Below, piece after piece: positions 1 to 11,840 of a DNA stretch of 64,000 bases. Position 1 is the first letter of the stretch. Every line of letters starts with the position of its first letter. Both the position numbers and the translations under genes were made by a program. Source of the DNA: Amaurobius ferox (Eukaryota > Arthropoda > Arachnida > Araneae > Amaurobiidae); NCBI GenBank assembly GCA_951213105.1, contig OX578138.1:89878914-89942913 (forward strand), given 5' to 3'. Below the pieces are notes generated by a model, which did not search any database, was not told the DNA's origin, and saw only the letters and a list, made by a program, of their open reading frames with translations.

Positions 1-190
1 TAGAGGAGGACTGGCCAATGTTTCGAGCCCGCATTTATTAGCGAGAGCCACACGGCCATCATACGTGATGGGATAGTCTGGGGAGTCATCTCGTGGGACA
101 GCCGATTTTCTCTAGTTTTACTGCAAGCCAATCTGACTTGTACGTCAACGATATTCTGCCGCCGATTGTTTTGGCTATGCTGTCAACCGT
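1..190 (+). pseudogene. Tc1-like transposase, middle fragment
   Basis: Conceptual translation with frameshifts gives a stretch resembling the Tc1 core (IRDGIVWGVISWDSR, then YVNDILPPIVLAMLS), which normally follows the first catalytic Asp and precedes the QQDN block. The window edge cuts off the N-terminus. The sequence stops matching near 190, where a non-LTR retrotransposon fragment begins, and resumes near 1302 with the expected next segment. It is read here as one relic split by a later insertion. It has no intact frame and no function. Confidence 0.6.
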
Positions 191-195
191 CACAG

Positions 196-880
196 ATTTC
201 ATTTACTAACAAGACAAACGCTGAGCTCTTGGCAATTACCAAAGCTCTTGAATTCGTGCAGCAGCAAACCTATGAAATTGTGGGATATATTTTCTGACTC
301 AAGATCAGTGATACAAGCGATCTCTAACAGGTACGTTCAAAGGGCGAGAGTCCTGATCTGTGACTCTGTCTGTAGAATCAACCTTCCTTTGTAGGCTCAC
401 TGGATAAAAGCCCTTGTGAGCTTTAATGGGAATGAGTTGGCAGATAGGCTAGCTAAAGAAGCCACCTTCAAGCTCGAAGTGGAATTTGTGATCCCTATCA
501 TCAGTTTCGTACCACATTAAAAGCCGAACTCAACAAACTTTGGCAACACCTGTGGAATTCTTCCTCTAAAGGTAGACTGTTGCATAATCTAATACCTGGA
601 GTCTGAGCAGACCGTTGTTGCGGTGATTTTTATGTTAATCAGACTCTCACGGACCATGACGCTTTTAGAACCTACCAGAATAAGTTCATTCCAAGTCGAT
701 TGGTTGCCATTGTGGTCTAGCTGATACAACAATCAACCATTATGTACACAATTGGGTTTTATGGAGTGAGATAAGGAGGAAGTTCTTCCATAAAAACTTT
801 CAGCATCTCTCCGTTTTGGATCTGGCGAAACATCCATCTGCTAAGTAGGACCTGAGATCCGTCATGGAACAACTTCTGGA
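196..880 (+). pseudogene. Non-LTR retrotransposon ORF2 3' end (RNase H domain)
   Basis: Broken frames encode an RNase H-like domain. A TNAELLAITKALEF block holds the catalytic Glu, an IFSDSRSVIQAI block near 290-320 holds an Asp, and a GNELADRLAKEA block near 427-462 holds the final Asp. Downstream (about 640-830) are pieces like LTDHDAFRTY, ADTTINHY and RRKFFHKNFQHL, matching the C-terminal region that follows RNase H in Jockey/R1-like LINE ORF2. Several stops and frameshifts are present, so it is dead. It sits inside the Tc1-like relic and is flanked by its two halves. Confidence 0.65.
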
Positions 881-895
881 ATTGGAGATGTACTC

Positions 896-1300
896 TTCAT
901 AACGCCTCTTCTCACATACATTATTTGTGGTATCGTACTTGAAGACCCAGGCCGTCCGACTCATCCGAAGACTTGAGCAGTAATTTCTTGTTTTTTCCTT
1001 TGTTTTTCACCACCGTGGGGTGTAATTTGTATTTTAATATCGTCGCAAAGTTTGTAGACCTTCCTCGCTGAGAATGAGTCCCAAAGGAGTGGTATGGTGG
1101 GTGCCGCTTTTTGGTCTTTTGGTCTGTTTTTGCTTTCTTGTTCGGCTTCGGTGTTGTGGTGCCCGAAGGTGTTTCCAACTTTGGTTCTCGGGTGGTCCGC
1201 GGACGATCCTCCCGTCGCTGGTCCTGTCCTTGTATGAGCCAGGTGACAGGCGTTACTACAGTAGCGACTTATCATCTCGTCCATGTGCTTTCGAGTGGGT
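896..1300. other. Unassigned insert between LINE tail and Tc1 C-terminus
   Basis: This stretch is more GC-balanced than its surroundings. It holds overlapping open frames of 85-125 codons on both strands, none of which I recognise. Positions about 938-960 carry the antisense of the CTGGGTC-type SINE 3' tail seen intact at 22376-22532, so part of the region is a SINE remnant. The remainder may be further retrotransposon sequence. No gene is supported. Confidence 0.4.
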
Positions 1301-1301
1301 C

Positions 1302-1545
1302 GACTTTTCTTCTGGATTGTCAACAAGACAACGATCTACAACATACTGCACGACATGTTATCGAAGATTTAATACCCTCCCCTGGCCATACAGTTCTCCA
1401 GACTTATCATTAATACAGCATGTCTGGGACACGCTAAAACGACAATTGTAGCCTTCTCAGAATACCACTGAATTAGCTTACCAATTGCAACATTTGTGGC
1501 AGAATGTTCCACAGAGGAACATAAGTTGCTTGTATATCTTCGGAG
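1302..1545 (+). pseudogene. Tc1-like transposase, C-terminal fragment
   Basis: Translation gives FLLDCQQDNDLQHTARHV, containing the second catalytic Asp block (QQDN..HTA). After a frameshift come LPWPYSSPDLSLIQHVWDTL, the region of the catalytic Glu (here Gln, in SLIQHVWD), and AYQLQHLWQNVPQRNI, the typical C-terminal helix. The first two blocks lie in different frames and the active-site Glu is replaced, so it is inactive. It continues the fragment at 1-190. Confidence 0.7.
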
Positions 1546-1887
1546 GTGATTTTTTAAAATTATTTAAATTTACTTTTCATATGTATTTTTTAATGAGATT
1601 TCAGTTAAAACACATAAAAATATAAAAAGAAAAACAGTTTTTAATTAACAAACATTTTTAGCAAGAAAAAAAAGGTAAAAATTAAAAGAAAACTAACACT
1701 TTTGCAAAACATGCTAATATATTTAGCATGTGAGTGTATATCTTTTTTTGCGACAGAATGTACTAATTCGAGTAAATTACATGAAACAATGGCAATACAT
1801 GAAACATATGTTGTTATCAATACATGCTGACAAGATTAACAAAAGAAAACAATACATGTTGATAACATAAACAAAAGTAAAAAAAAA
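1546..1887. other. AT-rich spacer, no gene seen
   Basis: Low-complexity A/T-rich sequence with scattered ATACATG repeats around 1795-1860. I see no coding or RNA signal. Confidence 0.5.
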
Positions 1888-2656
1888 TCTGATATGGGCA
1901 GCACATGACTTTCCCTGTAGACATATATATACACGGTATCTTTCTTTTAATTCAATTTAATCTACTTTTAATTCAGTTTTCGTTCTCGTTTGGTAACTGG
2001 ATTGTTTTCCAAAGGTGGCGTAGCGAAAACACGAAAAAACAAAAATATCTCGAGAACGGCTCGTTCTAGTGTAATGGGGTGGGTCTCATTCTTTTCTTCG
2101 TTAAAAATTACGTATAAAACAAGCATTTAATGGATATATTTAAGCATATGAGTTTTTTAATTTACATTTTGACGAATTTTGCGGGCCATTTTGGAAAAAA
2201 CGGTAGGCTATTTTTCCAAATTATACTAAAATCGAATCAGCACCAGGGTAACCCACGACCGACTTATCTACCGAATTTTGTGAAATTCGGTCCATTAGTT
2301 TTTTAGCTAGAGTGGATACAAGCTTTTGCGGGTCATTTCGCAATAGAAGGCGGGTTCTTTTATTCCGAATCGTACCCAAAACTAATTAGCACTAGATTCG
2401 CCCACAAGTGACTTACCTACCAAATTTTATGAAATTCGGTCAATTAGTTTTTTATTTAGAGTGGATACAAAATCTGCGCAAACAGACAGACAGACAGACA
2501 GACACACAGACACACACATACGTCACGCTAAAAATGGTTTTATCGTATTCTAGAGGTCCCGAATCTTGTAGATCCGTCTAAAACTAGAGTTGCGATTTTC
2601 GGTATGATTCCAATACTTTCCCTATACATTACCATCAATTGCAGGGAAAGTAAAAA
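1888..2656 (+). mobile_element. Hp-1 element, copy a
   Basis: Begins TCTGATATGGGCAGCACATG after an A-run and ends with a hairpin (TTTCCCTATACATTACC and its near-complement GCAGGGAAAGTA). Internal landmarks shared with other Hp-1 copies are ATCTCGAGAACGG near 2048, AAATTCGGTCCATTAG near 2283, a (GACA)n/(CA)n microsatellite at about 2480-2520, and AGATCCGTC near 2570. No open frame. Joined directly to copy b. Interpreted as a non-autonomous element. The hairpin terminus and lack of coding capacity are visible; Helitron/Helentron-type mobility is inference. Confidence 0.75.
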
Positions 2657-3440
2657 TCTGATGTGGGCAGCACATGACTTTCCCTGCAGACTTATATTAA
2701 CGTTCTCTTTATTTTAACTAAATTTATTTCACTTTTAATTCAATTTTCGTTCTCATTCGGTAACCGGGCTTATTTTCAAAGGTGGCGTAGGGAAAGTACG
2801 AAAAACTAAAATATCTCGAGAACGGCTAGTCCTAGTGTAATGGGGTTGGTCTTATTCTTTTCGTCGTTAAAAATTACGTATTAAATCAGCATTTATTGGA
2901 TATATTTGAGTATACCCAGTTCTTTAGTTTAGATTTGGACGATTTTTGCGGGCCATTTTGCAAAAAAAAGGCAGGTCATTTTTTTCCGAATCGTACCAAA
3001 ATCTAATCAGCACCAAGGTAACCCACAAGTGACTCATTTACCGAATTTTGTGAAATTCGGTCCATCAGTTTTTCAGTTAGAGTGGATACAAGCTTTTGCG
3101 GGCCATTTCGCAAAAAAAGGCGGGTTCTTTTATTCCGAATCGTACTCAAAACTAATCAGCACCAGACTCGCTCACAAGTAACTTACCTACCAAATTTTGT
3201 GAAATTCGGTCCATTAGTTTTTTAGTTAGAGTGGATACAAAATCTGCACAGACAGACAGACAGACACACAGACACACAGACAGACACACAGACACACATA
3301 CAGACGTCACGCTAAAAATGGTTTTTTCGTATTCTAGAGGTCTCGAAACGTGTAGATCCGTCGAAAACTCGAGTTGTGGTTTTCGGCATGATTCCAATAC
3401 TTTCCCTATACATTACCATGTATTGCAGGGAAAGTAAAAA
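2657..3440 (+). mobile_element. Hp-1 element, copy b (head-to-tail with copy a)
   Basis: Starts TCTGATGTGGGCAGCACATG directly after the GGAAAGTAAAAA end of copy a. It carries the same internal blocks: CTCGAGAACGG near 2815, the GTGAAATTCGG motif twice, and a (GACA)/(CA) microsatellite at 3249-3300. It ends with the hairpin CATTACCATGTATTGCAGGG and GTAAAAATG. No spacer or target duplication separates it from copy a. Confidence 0.75.
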
Positions 3441-4600
3441 TGCAGTGTATTAATACACGAAAACGCAAGGCGTATGAAAGTAGCTAGCAAATATATAATA
3501 TATATGCAGAATATAACACATTTACAGGGATTATCAACTTTCTAATCCATGCATGCAATGTAAATAAGCCCAATGTCTTTTAGAAAGTATTTCATAAACT
3601 AATTTTGCAGTATCCGTTTAATCTCTTAAACATTTTATTGAAGTCTCAGATTTACAGTGAAATATTTTACGCCGGATATTTTACATAATAAAAGATGTGT
3701 ATGCCTGTATCTGTATGTGTTTGTTTGTCTGTGTATGTGTCTGTCTGTGTATGAAGTCTAAGCTCCATACTCCTATGTACGGAAGGTGCGCCTTTGCGCT
3801 ATAATTTTAATTCGGATTAATTATTTATTTATTTTACGTATTGGTATTTTCCTACATCCTTACCAACCAAAAATATTATCACAGAATTTACATCTTGACA
3901 TCGGAAAAATCTAAAAACTCTTATTCAAGCAAATTTTGAAAGGAGTCTATAATATCCGTAATAACATAAAAATATCAGTTTTTCTATGAAATAAATTCAA
4001 CAAATATTTATGAAATATTACCATATTTTCCTTCACATTTACACAAGGTTACCATCATTATGAACGAGCGAAGCGAAGCTCTATCCTTAAACGCAGCGAA
4101 CTTAACATTTTCCTGAATGTTGTTATCCCTTTTACTCAAAAACTACAATAGGTAGGGAGATGAAAATTTGCAAACATACGCAAAATTACACACATATGTA
4201 CAAAATCACAATTTCAATATTTAAATGGATCTGCAACAGGGTGAAACGCTCATTTTTAAACTGCGTATTCTCACTACGCTCCGTGAAAACAATAAGTAAA
4301 CAACAACTTTTAAAAATCTTATCAAAACGTGTGCACTTGAATACATTGTGGCTTAAACGGACTCCTGTTTATTAAATACGTTTTTCAGTGTAAATGTGCT
4401 ACTTTGATTTCATCATTTTCCTGCATACTAATTTATTTTATTTAATATTCAAATTCTTAAAAGCTTATATGTTGATTTGTATTGGGATTCTCAAATATTG
4501 CAATTAATTACTCATACTTTTAATTTCATAATTATTTGTTAAATCAAGTTTTAATTTGAAATCTTTCACAGCTCGCGTATTTCACATGAGCGAGTCTATT
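3441..4600. other. AT-rich non-coding stretch
   Basis: No gene recognised. It contains a GT/CTGT-rich microsatellite at about 3690-3755. A segment at 4015-4060 recurs in diverged form at 4905-4950, so the region is at least partly duplicated repeat. A 71-codon open frame at 4160-4375 has no recognisable motif. Confidence 0.4.
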
Positions 4601-4609
4601 GAAGCTCCG

Positions 4610-5130
4610 CGTTTTATCTGGTATTGTCATTTTTAACTCTTCCCGAAGAAGTTATCAAATGTATCCCTGTAGAAGAGGCCCACTATTAGTCCTGCTTCAA
4701 GATCCGCAAATGATCCCTAAGTCGAATCTGTTATGACTAAAATAGTACCATGTCCATTGAATATAAAACCTAACAATTTATGCATTTGATCTGTCGGTCC
4801 CGAAGAAGTTATCAAACGTATCCCTGTAGAAGATGCCCACTGTCCTGCTTCAAGTCCTGCTTCAAGATCCGCAAATGATCCCTAAGTTGAATCTGTCGAA
4901 TCTTATGAAATATTACCATATTTCCTTCACATAAACCAAAAGTTACCATCATTTAGTCATTTTTGAGCTCTATTCGAAAGATTTGTCAAATATATGTCCC
5001 TCTAGAAGAGGCCCGGCTGTTAGTCACTCCCGCAGGTCATTAAATCGGATCTGCAACTAAGATAATACCACACCCAGTGAAAACAAAATCTAACTCTTTA
5101 TACGTTTGATCTATTGATCTCATATACTGC
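4610..5130. repeat. Diverged tandem repeat, about 156-167 bp units (3 units)
   Basis: The phrase GAAGAAGTTATCAAA followed by GTATCCCTGTAGAAGA begins at about 4645 and again at about 4801. A weaker third copy (GTCCCTCTAGAAGAGG) is near 4987. Each is followed by AAGATCCGCAAATGATCC or a relative and by AAATA(T)AAA(A/C)CCTAAC. The third unit is strongly diverged. No coding potential. Confidence 0.6.
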
Positions 5131-5834
5131 TGCTAAAATATCTGGAAAGTATTTTCCTCGTATATTTTTAGAAAGTGAATAATTCCCCCATATCATCATC
5201 TTTTAGAATCTTGGGCGTGGATCACAAAATCCCTCCCACGCATATTGCCTTACTTATTTCCTCTGTGTTTACCACCACGCCGGAACAAAGCTGCTTAACC
5301 ACATGACAATGCAGCTATCAGAGGAGCTGCCCTATAATCGTCCAAATCGTTGCAAAAGTTGACCAAAATGCACGATCCTATGATGCGGTAAAATATTTCG
5401 CGTCGGTGCACCACAAGATAAATTTGCATTTAAAAACAGAAGTTGTTTCCGTTCTTCATTGAAATCAACCTTATGGGTCAGATCACAGCTGGAAGAAAAG
5501 GGAAAGCCTAAGGAATCTATATTTGTATTAATAGATGAGGAAAAAAGATGAGGTAAGGGGTGAAAGGTGAGAGTGACACTGGTGAAAAACCATTGAACAC
5601 CTTCGACGTCTCCTTCCTGTTTTCTTCTGGTGGTTTTGCCTTTGTTGTGTAATTGTTTTGAAAAATACTGATAAATGAATATAAATTGGATGGAGAGTTG
5701 TTTGCTTTCAAAATATATACAATTACAATCGATATATATTTCCTTTATTATAGTATTAATTTATGTTTCGAGTGATTATACAACATGAATATATCACTCT
5801 AGTACGGAAAAGTGAGCGTGTAAACTTAAAAAAC
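5131..5834. other. Non-coding spacer
   Basis: No recognisable gene. A 64-codon minus-strand frame (5517-5711) has no known motif, and its composition looks like chance. Confidence 0.35.
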
Positions 5835-6776
5835 TCTGATGTGGGCAGCACATGGCTTCCCTTATATAATGCAATGAGTTTACTACTTTTACAGTAAAAA
5901 AAAAATAGGTTATTCTAATAGCAAATGGTGAAATTCTTTCCAAGATATTGAACTTTCAATTAATCGCCATTTTCATTGATTTAGCGTCATTTTTATCCAT
6001 TTGGCGAGATTTTCGTTAATTTGGTAACATTTAAAAAAGTCGCAAAGTTGGCAATATTCCGCCAAATTCGTCACCAAATTCTTGTCAAGCGTTATGGACG
6101 GAGAAATAAGTTATTCTTATAGCAGGTAAATGACTATTGTCGTTCAAATACAAAAGTATTACTCAAAGTATTTTTTTTTCATGAGTGGAACGAGCTACAT
6201 CCATGAGAATGATGTCACCAAATTTATCGCGTGATATTACATATGAAAAGTGAACATGTTTCTCAACAGTTAATATTGTTTTTTTTAATTTAGGAGCTTA
6301 TTTTGATAAATTTATTTGAAAAATGTGCAATATCTCGAGAACGGTTCATGCTACCGTTCTAAAGTTTATGTCAATCGTTTCCTAAGGAGAAATTACACAA
6401 GACATGTCTATTTGCGTAACTTTTTTAAATGTTTTGATTTTTTGTTGATTTTTTCAAAATTTCACTTGAAAATTTAGGAGGAGTTCTGAAATTTAGACTG
6501 AGTTTAAAACCAATTGGCTTCCAGTATTCATGGATTGTAATTTTTGTACCAAATTTCATTCGAATCGCTCCATTCGTTCGTGAGATATCGTCTCCACAGA
6601 CTCACACACACACACACACACACATGCAGACACACACACACACACACTCCCACAGACATCACCTCAAAAATGTTCGATTCGTGATCAGGGATGCTTGAAA
6701 TGTCAATTGAAAACTCGAATTCGAATTTTCGACTTTCCTTATATGCATTATACTGTGTATATGAGGAAAGTAAAAA
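5835..6776 (+). mobile_element. Hp-2 element, full length
   Basis: Starts TCTGATGTGGGCAGCACATG and ends in a hairpin at 6731-6771 (CTTTCCTTATATGCATTATA pairing with GTATATGAGGAAAG). Diagnostic interior: TTTGGCGA/TTTGCGA-type motifs at 5950-6060, ATCTCGAGAACGGTTCATGC near 6331, GAATCGCTCCATTCGTTCG near 6560, a (CA)n microsatellite at 6601-6648, and AACTCGAATTCGAATTTTCG next to the hairpin. About 940 bp with no ORF. The 5' motif and the hairpin end are shared with Hp-1, but the interior differs. Confidence 0.75.
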
Positions 6777-6945
6777 TGTTCTAAAACGAGTCTCATGAAT
6801 TTTAAATTTATTTATCGAATAATCCTGAGTTTTTGTTTAAAAGAGTGTTTTACTATTCCGGAAACTGTACTGATACTTCGATTTAAAATTTTTTTAGGAC
6901 AATTTTGATACTTTGTTAAAATTTGACTGGTGTAATTTTGGCTGG

Positions 6946-6979
<34 letters not shown>

Positions 6980-7149
6980 ATGTGGGCAGTACATGACTTT
7001 CCCTACAGCAAATCCATTTTCTCTTTATTTCGTTAAATTGAGTTTAATTGCGCAAATTAACACTCATAATTATTTCAAATTACGCTGAATTTGGACTTTT
7101 ATATCAATTTTCGTTTTCATTTTTATTAACTGGACGTATTTTCATTTAA

Positions 7150-7375
7150 TTTTAAGAAATACAAAATTTAAATTTTTATACTGCTCCCGTACAAAAACAT
7201 TTCCAACAAGTAAAATATGCCCATACACTAATAAGATGATGTACAAAATTTCAGCATTTTATCATAAAAAGTCCCAGATATATGAAAAGACAAGATCGCG
7301 TTTCAGGAGTCATACACAAATTAGGAAAGAAAAGAATGATTACATATATAAATAATAATTTTACTATTTATTGGT

Positions 7376-7378
<3 letters not shown>
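7150..7378. mobile_element. Fragment matching the mariner-like element at 52 kb
   Basis: Runs parallel to 52105-52398 with scattered mismatches. Shared blocks include AAATTTAAATTTTTATAC, CGTACAAAAACATT, CTACACTAATAA, CATTTTATCATAAAA and ACTATTTATTGGTA. At 52 kb this sequence is the non-coding tail downstream of the transposase stop. Only this tail is present here. Confidence 0.6.
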
Positions 7379-7641
<263 letters not shown>

Positions 7642-7796
7642 GAAAGATACACGCACAGAGGTCAGGCTAAATATGGATCTTTTGTATTCAAGAGGTCCCA
7701 AAACGTGTAGATTCTCCGGAAACCCGAGTTGCGAATCCTGGCATGATTCCAATACTTTCCCTATACATTACTATGTATTGTAAGGGAAGTAAAAAT

Positions 7797-8984
7797 GCAT
7801 TAAAGGGTTAAAGGGGCGCAGTGGCAACTGCGCCAACTGTCAGTATTTCATGACACTATCTCACCAGATAAACGTCCTTAAAGTATTCAGCGACAGAATG
7901 TTGACGTAACCCTACATTGCAGGTGGCGACACAGTTGCTACTGTATCCCTTTATTTATTTTTTTATCAAATACATTATTTTAAGAAATAAAACGAAATAA
8001 ATGTTTTTTTTTTGTTTATTTAAAAGAAACTTTCACGATATTCAACTGAGACAACACTCATGAAATTCCAGACATACTTATTTTAGATAAGAGGAAACAA
8101 GACATAAAACACACATGGAAATGTGAATAACAAATCCCGATCCGGTTAGTGTTGCAGAGAATAAAAAGGTAAGAGAATATGACCTATTACCTCACATTAT
8201 GCTGAAGTGGAAAGTTGTAGATCTAGAGTGGAACTCGGGTGAAGCTCTTCCTGAACCGTTGACTTTTGACGCACCCTATCTTTCGGTCGATGACTTAGCT
8301 GTTAGTGAGCATTTTCTGACTCCTCTAGGTATCCTCCATCTGTTTCTGCAACTCTAATCGGTTTTTATAGTAAATTTCTCCAGATTTTTGCGACTTTTCT
8401 AAATTTTCGTTGCCGATATTATTTTATCTTAAATACATTATATATTTACTTTATTTTGGTTTATCTTATATATACATCTTTTAGCTACGGAATGCGATGC
8501 TGAGGTCATTGTTATAGTTATTTATTCCTTAATTATCAACCTTGAAACAGCATGCGGCAAAATAAAGTCACGCAAAAGTTGGCTTAAGTTTGTAACTCTT
8601 CTATATCAAAGGATTAGGAGGCTGGTGGTTGAAACTTCTTTTGTAATAAATTGAACTCTATAAACTAGCTAATGATGTATTATTTATGACTCTGATGGTT
8701 TTGAAGATATCAGAATTGAAATTATGGCATGTCTTCGTTGCATACGTGATCCCGATGTTACTCCCTACCCAGCTCGAATAAATACGCAGTTCTACGTCAT
8801 AAAGCTATGGAGCATTTAATAAGTCAAATTAATGTAAGTTTATGTTAAATTATCTCTATACTTTTGCTGGAGAAAATCTTCATTTCGATTACATTAACAC
8901 TCTCATCTCTCTTCCAAAGTAATAAGCTTTTAATATGAATCAAGGTCACAACGTAAAACGTAACGCAAGTACTCGGCAAACAGA
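7797..8984. other. Spacer with one unassigned short frame
   Basis: Mostly non-coding. An ATG frame at 8199-8357 (52 codons, plus strand) is acidic and of non-repetitive composition (MLKWKVVDLEWNSGEALPEP at its start) and is open upstream of the ATG to at least 8169. I do not recognise it. It could be a relic exon or transposon piece, and it lacks visible splice or promoter support. Nothing else is supported. Confidence 0.3.
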
Positions 8985-9345
8985 CGTCCGTTTTCATTGC
9001 AAAAAACCTTAAACTAAACGTACAAATGCTGGGCAAACACTTGCACTTTGCTGGGCTAACAGGAATCAATTCCATGCAGGGCAAACAGAAAACTGTACCA
9101 TGCTGGGCAAACAGAAAACTATACGATGCTGAGCAAACAAAATAACTATACCAAGCTCAACAAATATCAAACTATACCATGCTGGACAAACATCAAACTA
9201 TGCCATGCTAGGGAAACAGAGAACTATATCATGCTGAGCAAACAGAAAACTTTACTATGCTGGGCAAACAGAAAACTTTATCATGCTAGGCAAACAGAAA
9301 ACTATACCATGCTCTGAAACAGAAAACTATACCAGACTCCACAAA
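8985..9345. repeat. Minisatellite, about 26-28 bp unit
   Basis: About a dozen imperfect copies of a unit like GGGCAAACAGAAAACTATAC followed by CATGCT. The best copies lie between 9060 and 9310 and diverge toward both ends. The open frame across it (9126-9317) is a by-product of the unit length. Confidence 0.85.
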
Positions 9346-10399
9346 TAGAAAAAATACTAAACTACAGACCCAGTTGAGTCTGCCGTTCAGCTTTTTTTTC
9401 TGTTTGCCCCGTATTGTGTAGCTCTCATTTAGGAGTTTAGATCCAGGCTTGCTCACACTGAAGAAGGAAATTCAAATATTTTTGAAACGTACGCCCGATT
9501 ACTCGCATTCCAACTAAAACAAAATTTCTATTTAGTTCTAGTTTTTAACATAATGTATCCACAAACAAAATTTCATGGCGATACCTGCATTTATTCTTGA
9601 GTTAAAATAAAAATTTGTCTATCGATTTATTGTGATTTATTGTATTCTTGAGTTATCACATCCACGAACTAAACTTACAGAAGCACAAACATAGATATAC
9701 GAACGTCTTTCAGAAAGTGTGCGAAATATGCTCAACAGGTCTTATGTGCTTCTTGCACTTTCAATTTTGTATTGGCCTACCATGTGCGCGAATATACTAT
9801 GTGTGTGTTAGTGTGCTGCAGTATTGTCTACACACGCTTCACGAATGTCTCTTATGAGAGTTTTGACTGTTAACTCGAATATGCTGAAATCACGCTGATT
9901 GAGTCAAACTATTATAACGCATTATTTGCACTTATGAATGCGGAATTGAGTATTGAATTGAAGCAAGCCCCTATATTATCAGTTTTGGTATGTTATTAAT
10001 TAAATGAAGAAATGGAATGGAGGCAGTCTCATTCTATTTATAAATTGAAGGAGGCCTCTATATTGTCAGTTTTGGTACCTCATCAGTCGAAGAAATGGAG
10101 AAAGCTGGGTTTTATCTTTCCTGACAAAAGGCAGGGTAACAGGCGACATGAAACTTGTTCGGCGTGAACAGCCTTACACATCATCTGTTTTGAAATAAAC
10201 AGTCGAACTAAAATTCCCGACAGTATGTCTAAAATGATCGTGGATGGACAACATTAAAACATTTTTCAAGTATCATCAAAATTTCGAATTGGAAAATATT
10301 TAGGAAAAATAATACTTAATCCAATTGTATATGAATATAAAAATTAAAAAAAAAAAATCCATGCGATAAATTTTATGTGAGGAATTTCCCTACTCCCCA
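9346..10399. other. Non-coding spacer
   Basis: No gene seen. 9950-10100 contains a weak direct repeat (GAGGC..CTATATTGTCAGTTTTGGTA near 10050 against CCCCTATATTATCAGTTTTG near 9970). Short frames here lack motifs. Confidence 0.4.
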
Positions 10400-11840
10400 A
10401 TATGCCTGGCCCAACTCTCTTTTGAGCAACTTCAAATAGACTGAGCAGCTTCAAATAGACTGGGAAATTTCAAATAGGTTGGGAAACTTCGAATAAACTG
10501 AACACCATTAAATATATTGAAGCTTCAAACAGACAAGACAATTTCAAATAGATTGGGTAATTTCAAATAGATTGGGTAAAATCGAATAGACTGAACACCT
10601 TCGAATAGACTGGGCATCTTCAAATAGACTGGGAAATTTCGGATATATTGGTAAACTTCGAATAGACTGAACACCTTCAAATAGACTGAAGCTTCAAACA
10701 GACAAGACAATTTCAAATAGATTGGGTAATTTAAAATAGATTGGGAAACTTCGAATAGATAGAATAGCATCAAATAGACCGGGCATCTTCAAATAGGCTG
10801 GGAAATTTCAAATAGATTGGGAAACTTCGAATAAACTGAACACCTTCAAATAGACTGAAGCTTCAAACAGACAAGACAATTTCAAATAGATTGGGTAATT
10901 TAAAATAGATTGGGAAACTTCGAATAGACAGAATAGCATCAAATAGACTGGGCATCTTCAAATAGGCTGGGAAATTTCAAATAGATTGGGAAACTTCGAA
11001 TAAACTGAACACCTTCAAATAGACTGAAGCTTCAAACATACAAGATAATTTCAAATAGATTGGGTAATTTAAAATAGATTGGGAAACTTCGAATAGACAG
11101 AATAGCTTCAAATAGACTGAGCATCTTCAAATAGGCTGGGAAATTTCAAATAGATTGAGAAACTTCGAATAAACTGAACACCTTCAAATAGACTGAAGCT
11201 TCAAACAGACAAGACAATTTCAAATAGATTGGGTAATTTCAAATTGGGAAACATCGAATAGACTGAACACCTTCAAATAGACTGGGAAATTTTGAATAGA
11301 TTGGTAAACTTCGAATAGACTGAACACCTTCAAATAGACTGAATCTTCAAACAGACAAGACAATTTCAAATAGATTGGGTAATTTAAAATAGATTGGGAA
11401 ACTTCGAATAGACAGAATTGCTTCAAATAGACTGGGCATCTTCAAATAGGCAGGGAAATTTCAAATAGATTAGGAAACTTCGAATAAACTGATCACCTTC
11501 AAATAGACTGAAGCTTCAAACATACAAGACAATTTCAAATAGATTGGGTAATTTAAAATAGATTGGTAAACTTCGAATAGACTGAACACCTTCAAATAGA
11601 CTGAAGCTTCAAACAGACAAGACAATTTCAAATATATTGGGTAATTTAAAATAGATTGGGAAACTTCGAATAGACAGAATAGCTTTAAATAGACTGGGCA
11701 TCTTTAAATAAGCTGGGAAATTTCAAATATATTGTTAAACTTCGAATAGACTGAACACCTTCAAATAGACTGGGCAGCTTCAAACAGACAAGGCAATTTC
11801 AAATAGATTGGGAAACTTTGAATAGACTGAACAGCTTCAA
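10400..11840. repeat. Satellite array with 169-bp higher-order period
   Basis: The basic unit is about 21 bp (CTTCAAATAGACTGGGAAA and variants: TTCGAATAGACTGAACACC, TTCAAATAGATTGGGTAAT). The marker AGCTTCAAAC starts at 10521, 10690, 10859, 11028 and 11197, which is four exact 169-bp steps. It then recurs near 11343, 11512 and 11605 (steps of 146, 169 and 93). This is roughly eight base units per higher-order unit, partly rearranged at the right side. The minus-strand frames (10525-10773, 11220-11426) only reflect the repeat. Confidence 0.9.

Noticed and set aside
2480..2520. Regularly spaced GACA repeats considered as a possible CRISPR-like array
   Set aside because: Simple microsatellite without spacers, in a eukaryotic repeat.
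3152..3437. Frames with CVSVCLSVCLCVCLSVC on the minus strand and its partner on the plus strand
   Set aside because: Translation of the GACA/CA microsatellite in Hp-1. The cysteine pattern is not a knottin or other disulfide protein.
9126..9317. Plus-strand frame over GCAAACAGAAAAC repeats
   Set aside because: By-product of the minisatellite.
10525..11426. Minus-strand frames with YLKLPNLFEIV-like repeats, which look like a repeat protein
   Set aside because: The frame follows the satellite unit (about 21 bp, divisible by 3) and is interrupted wherever units change length. No start context or domain.
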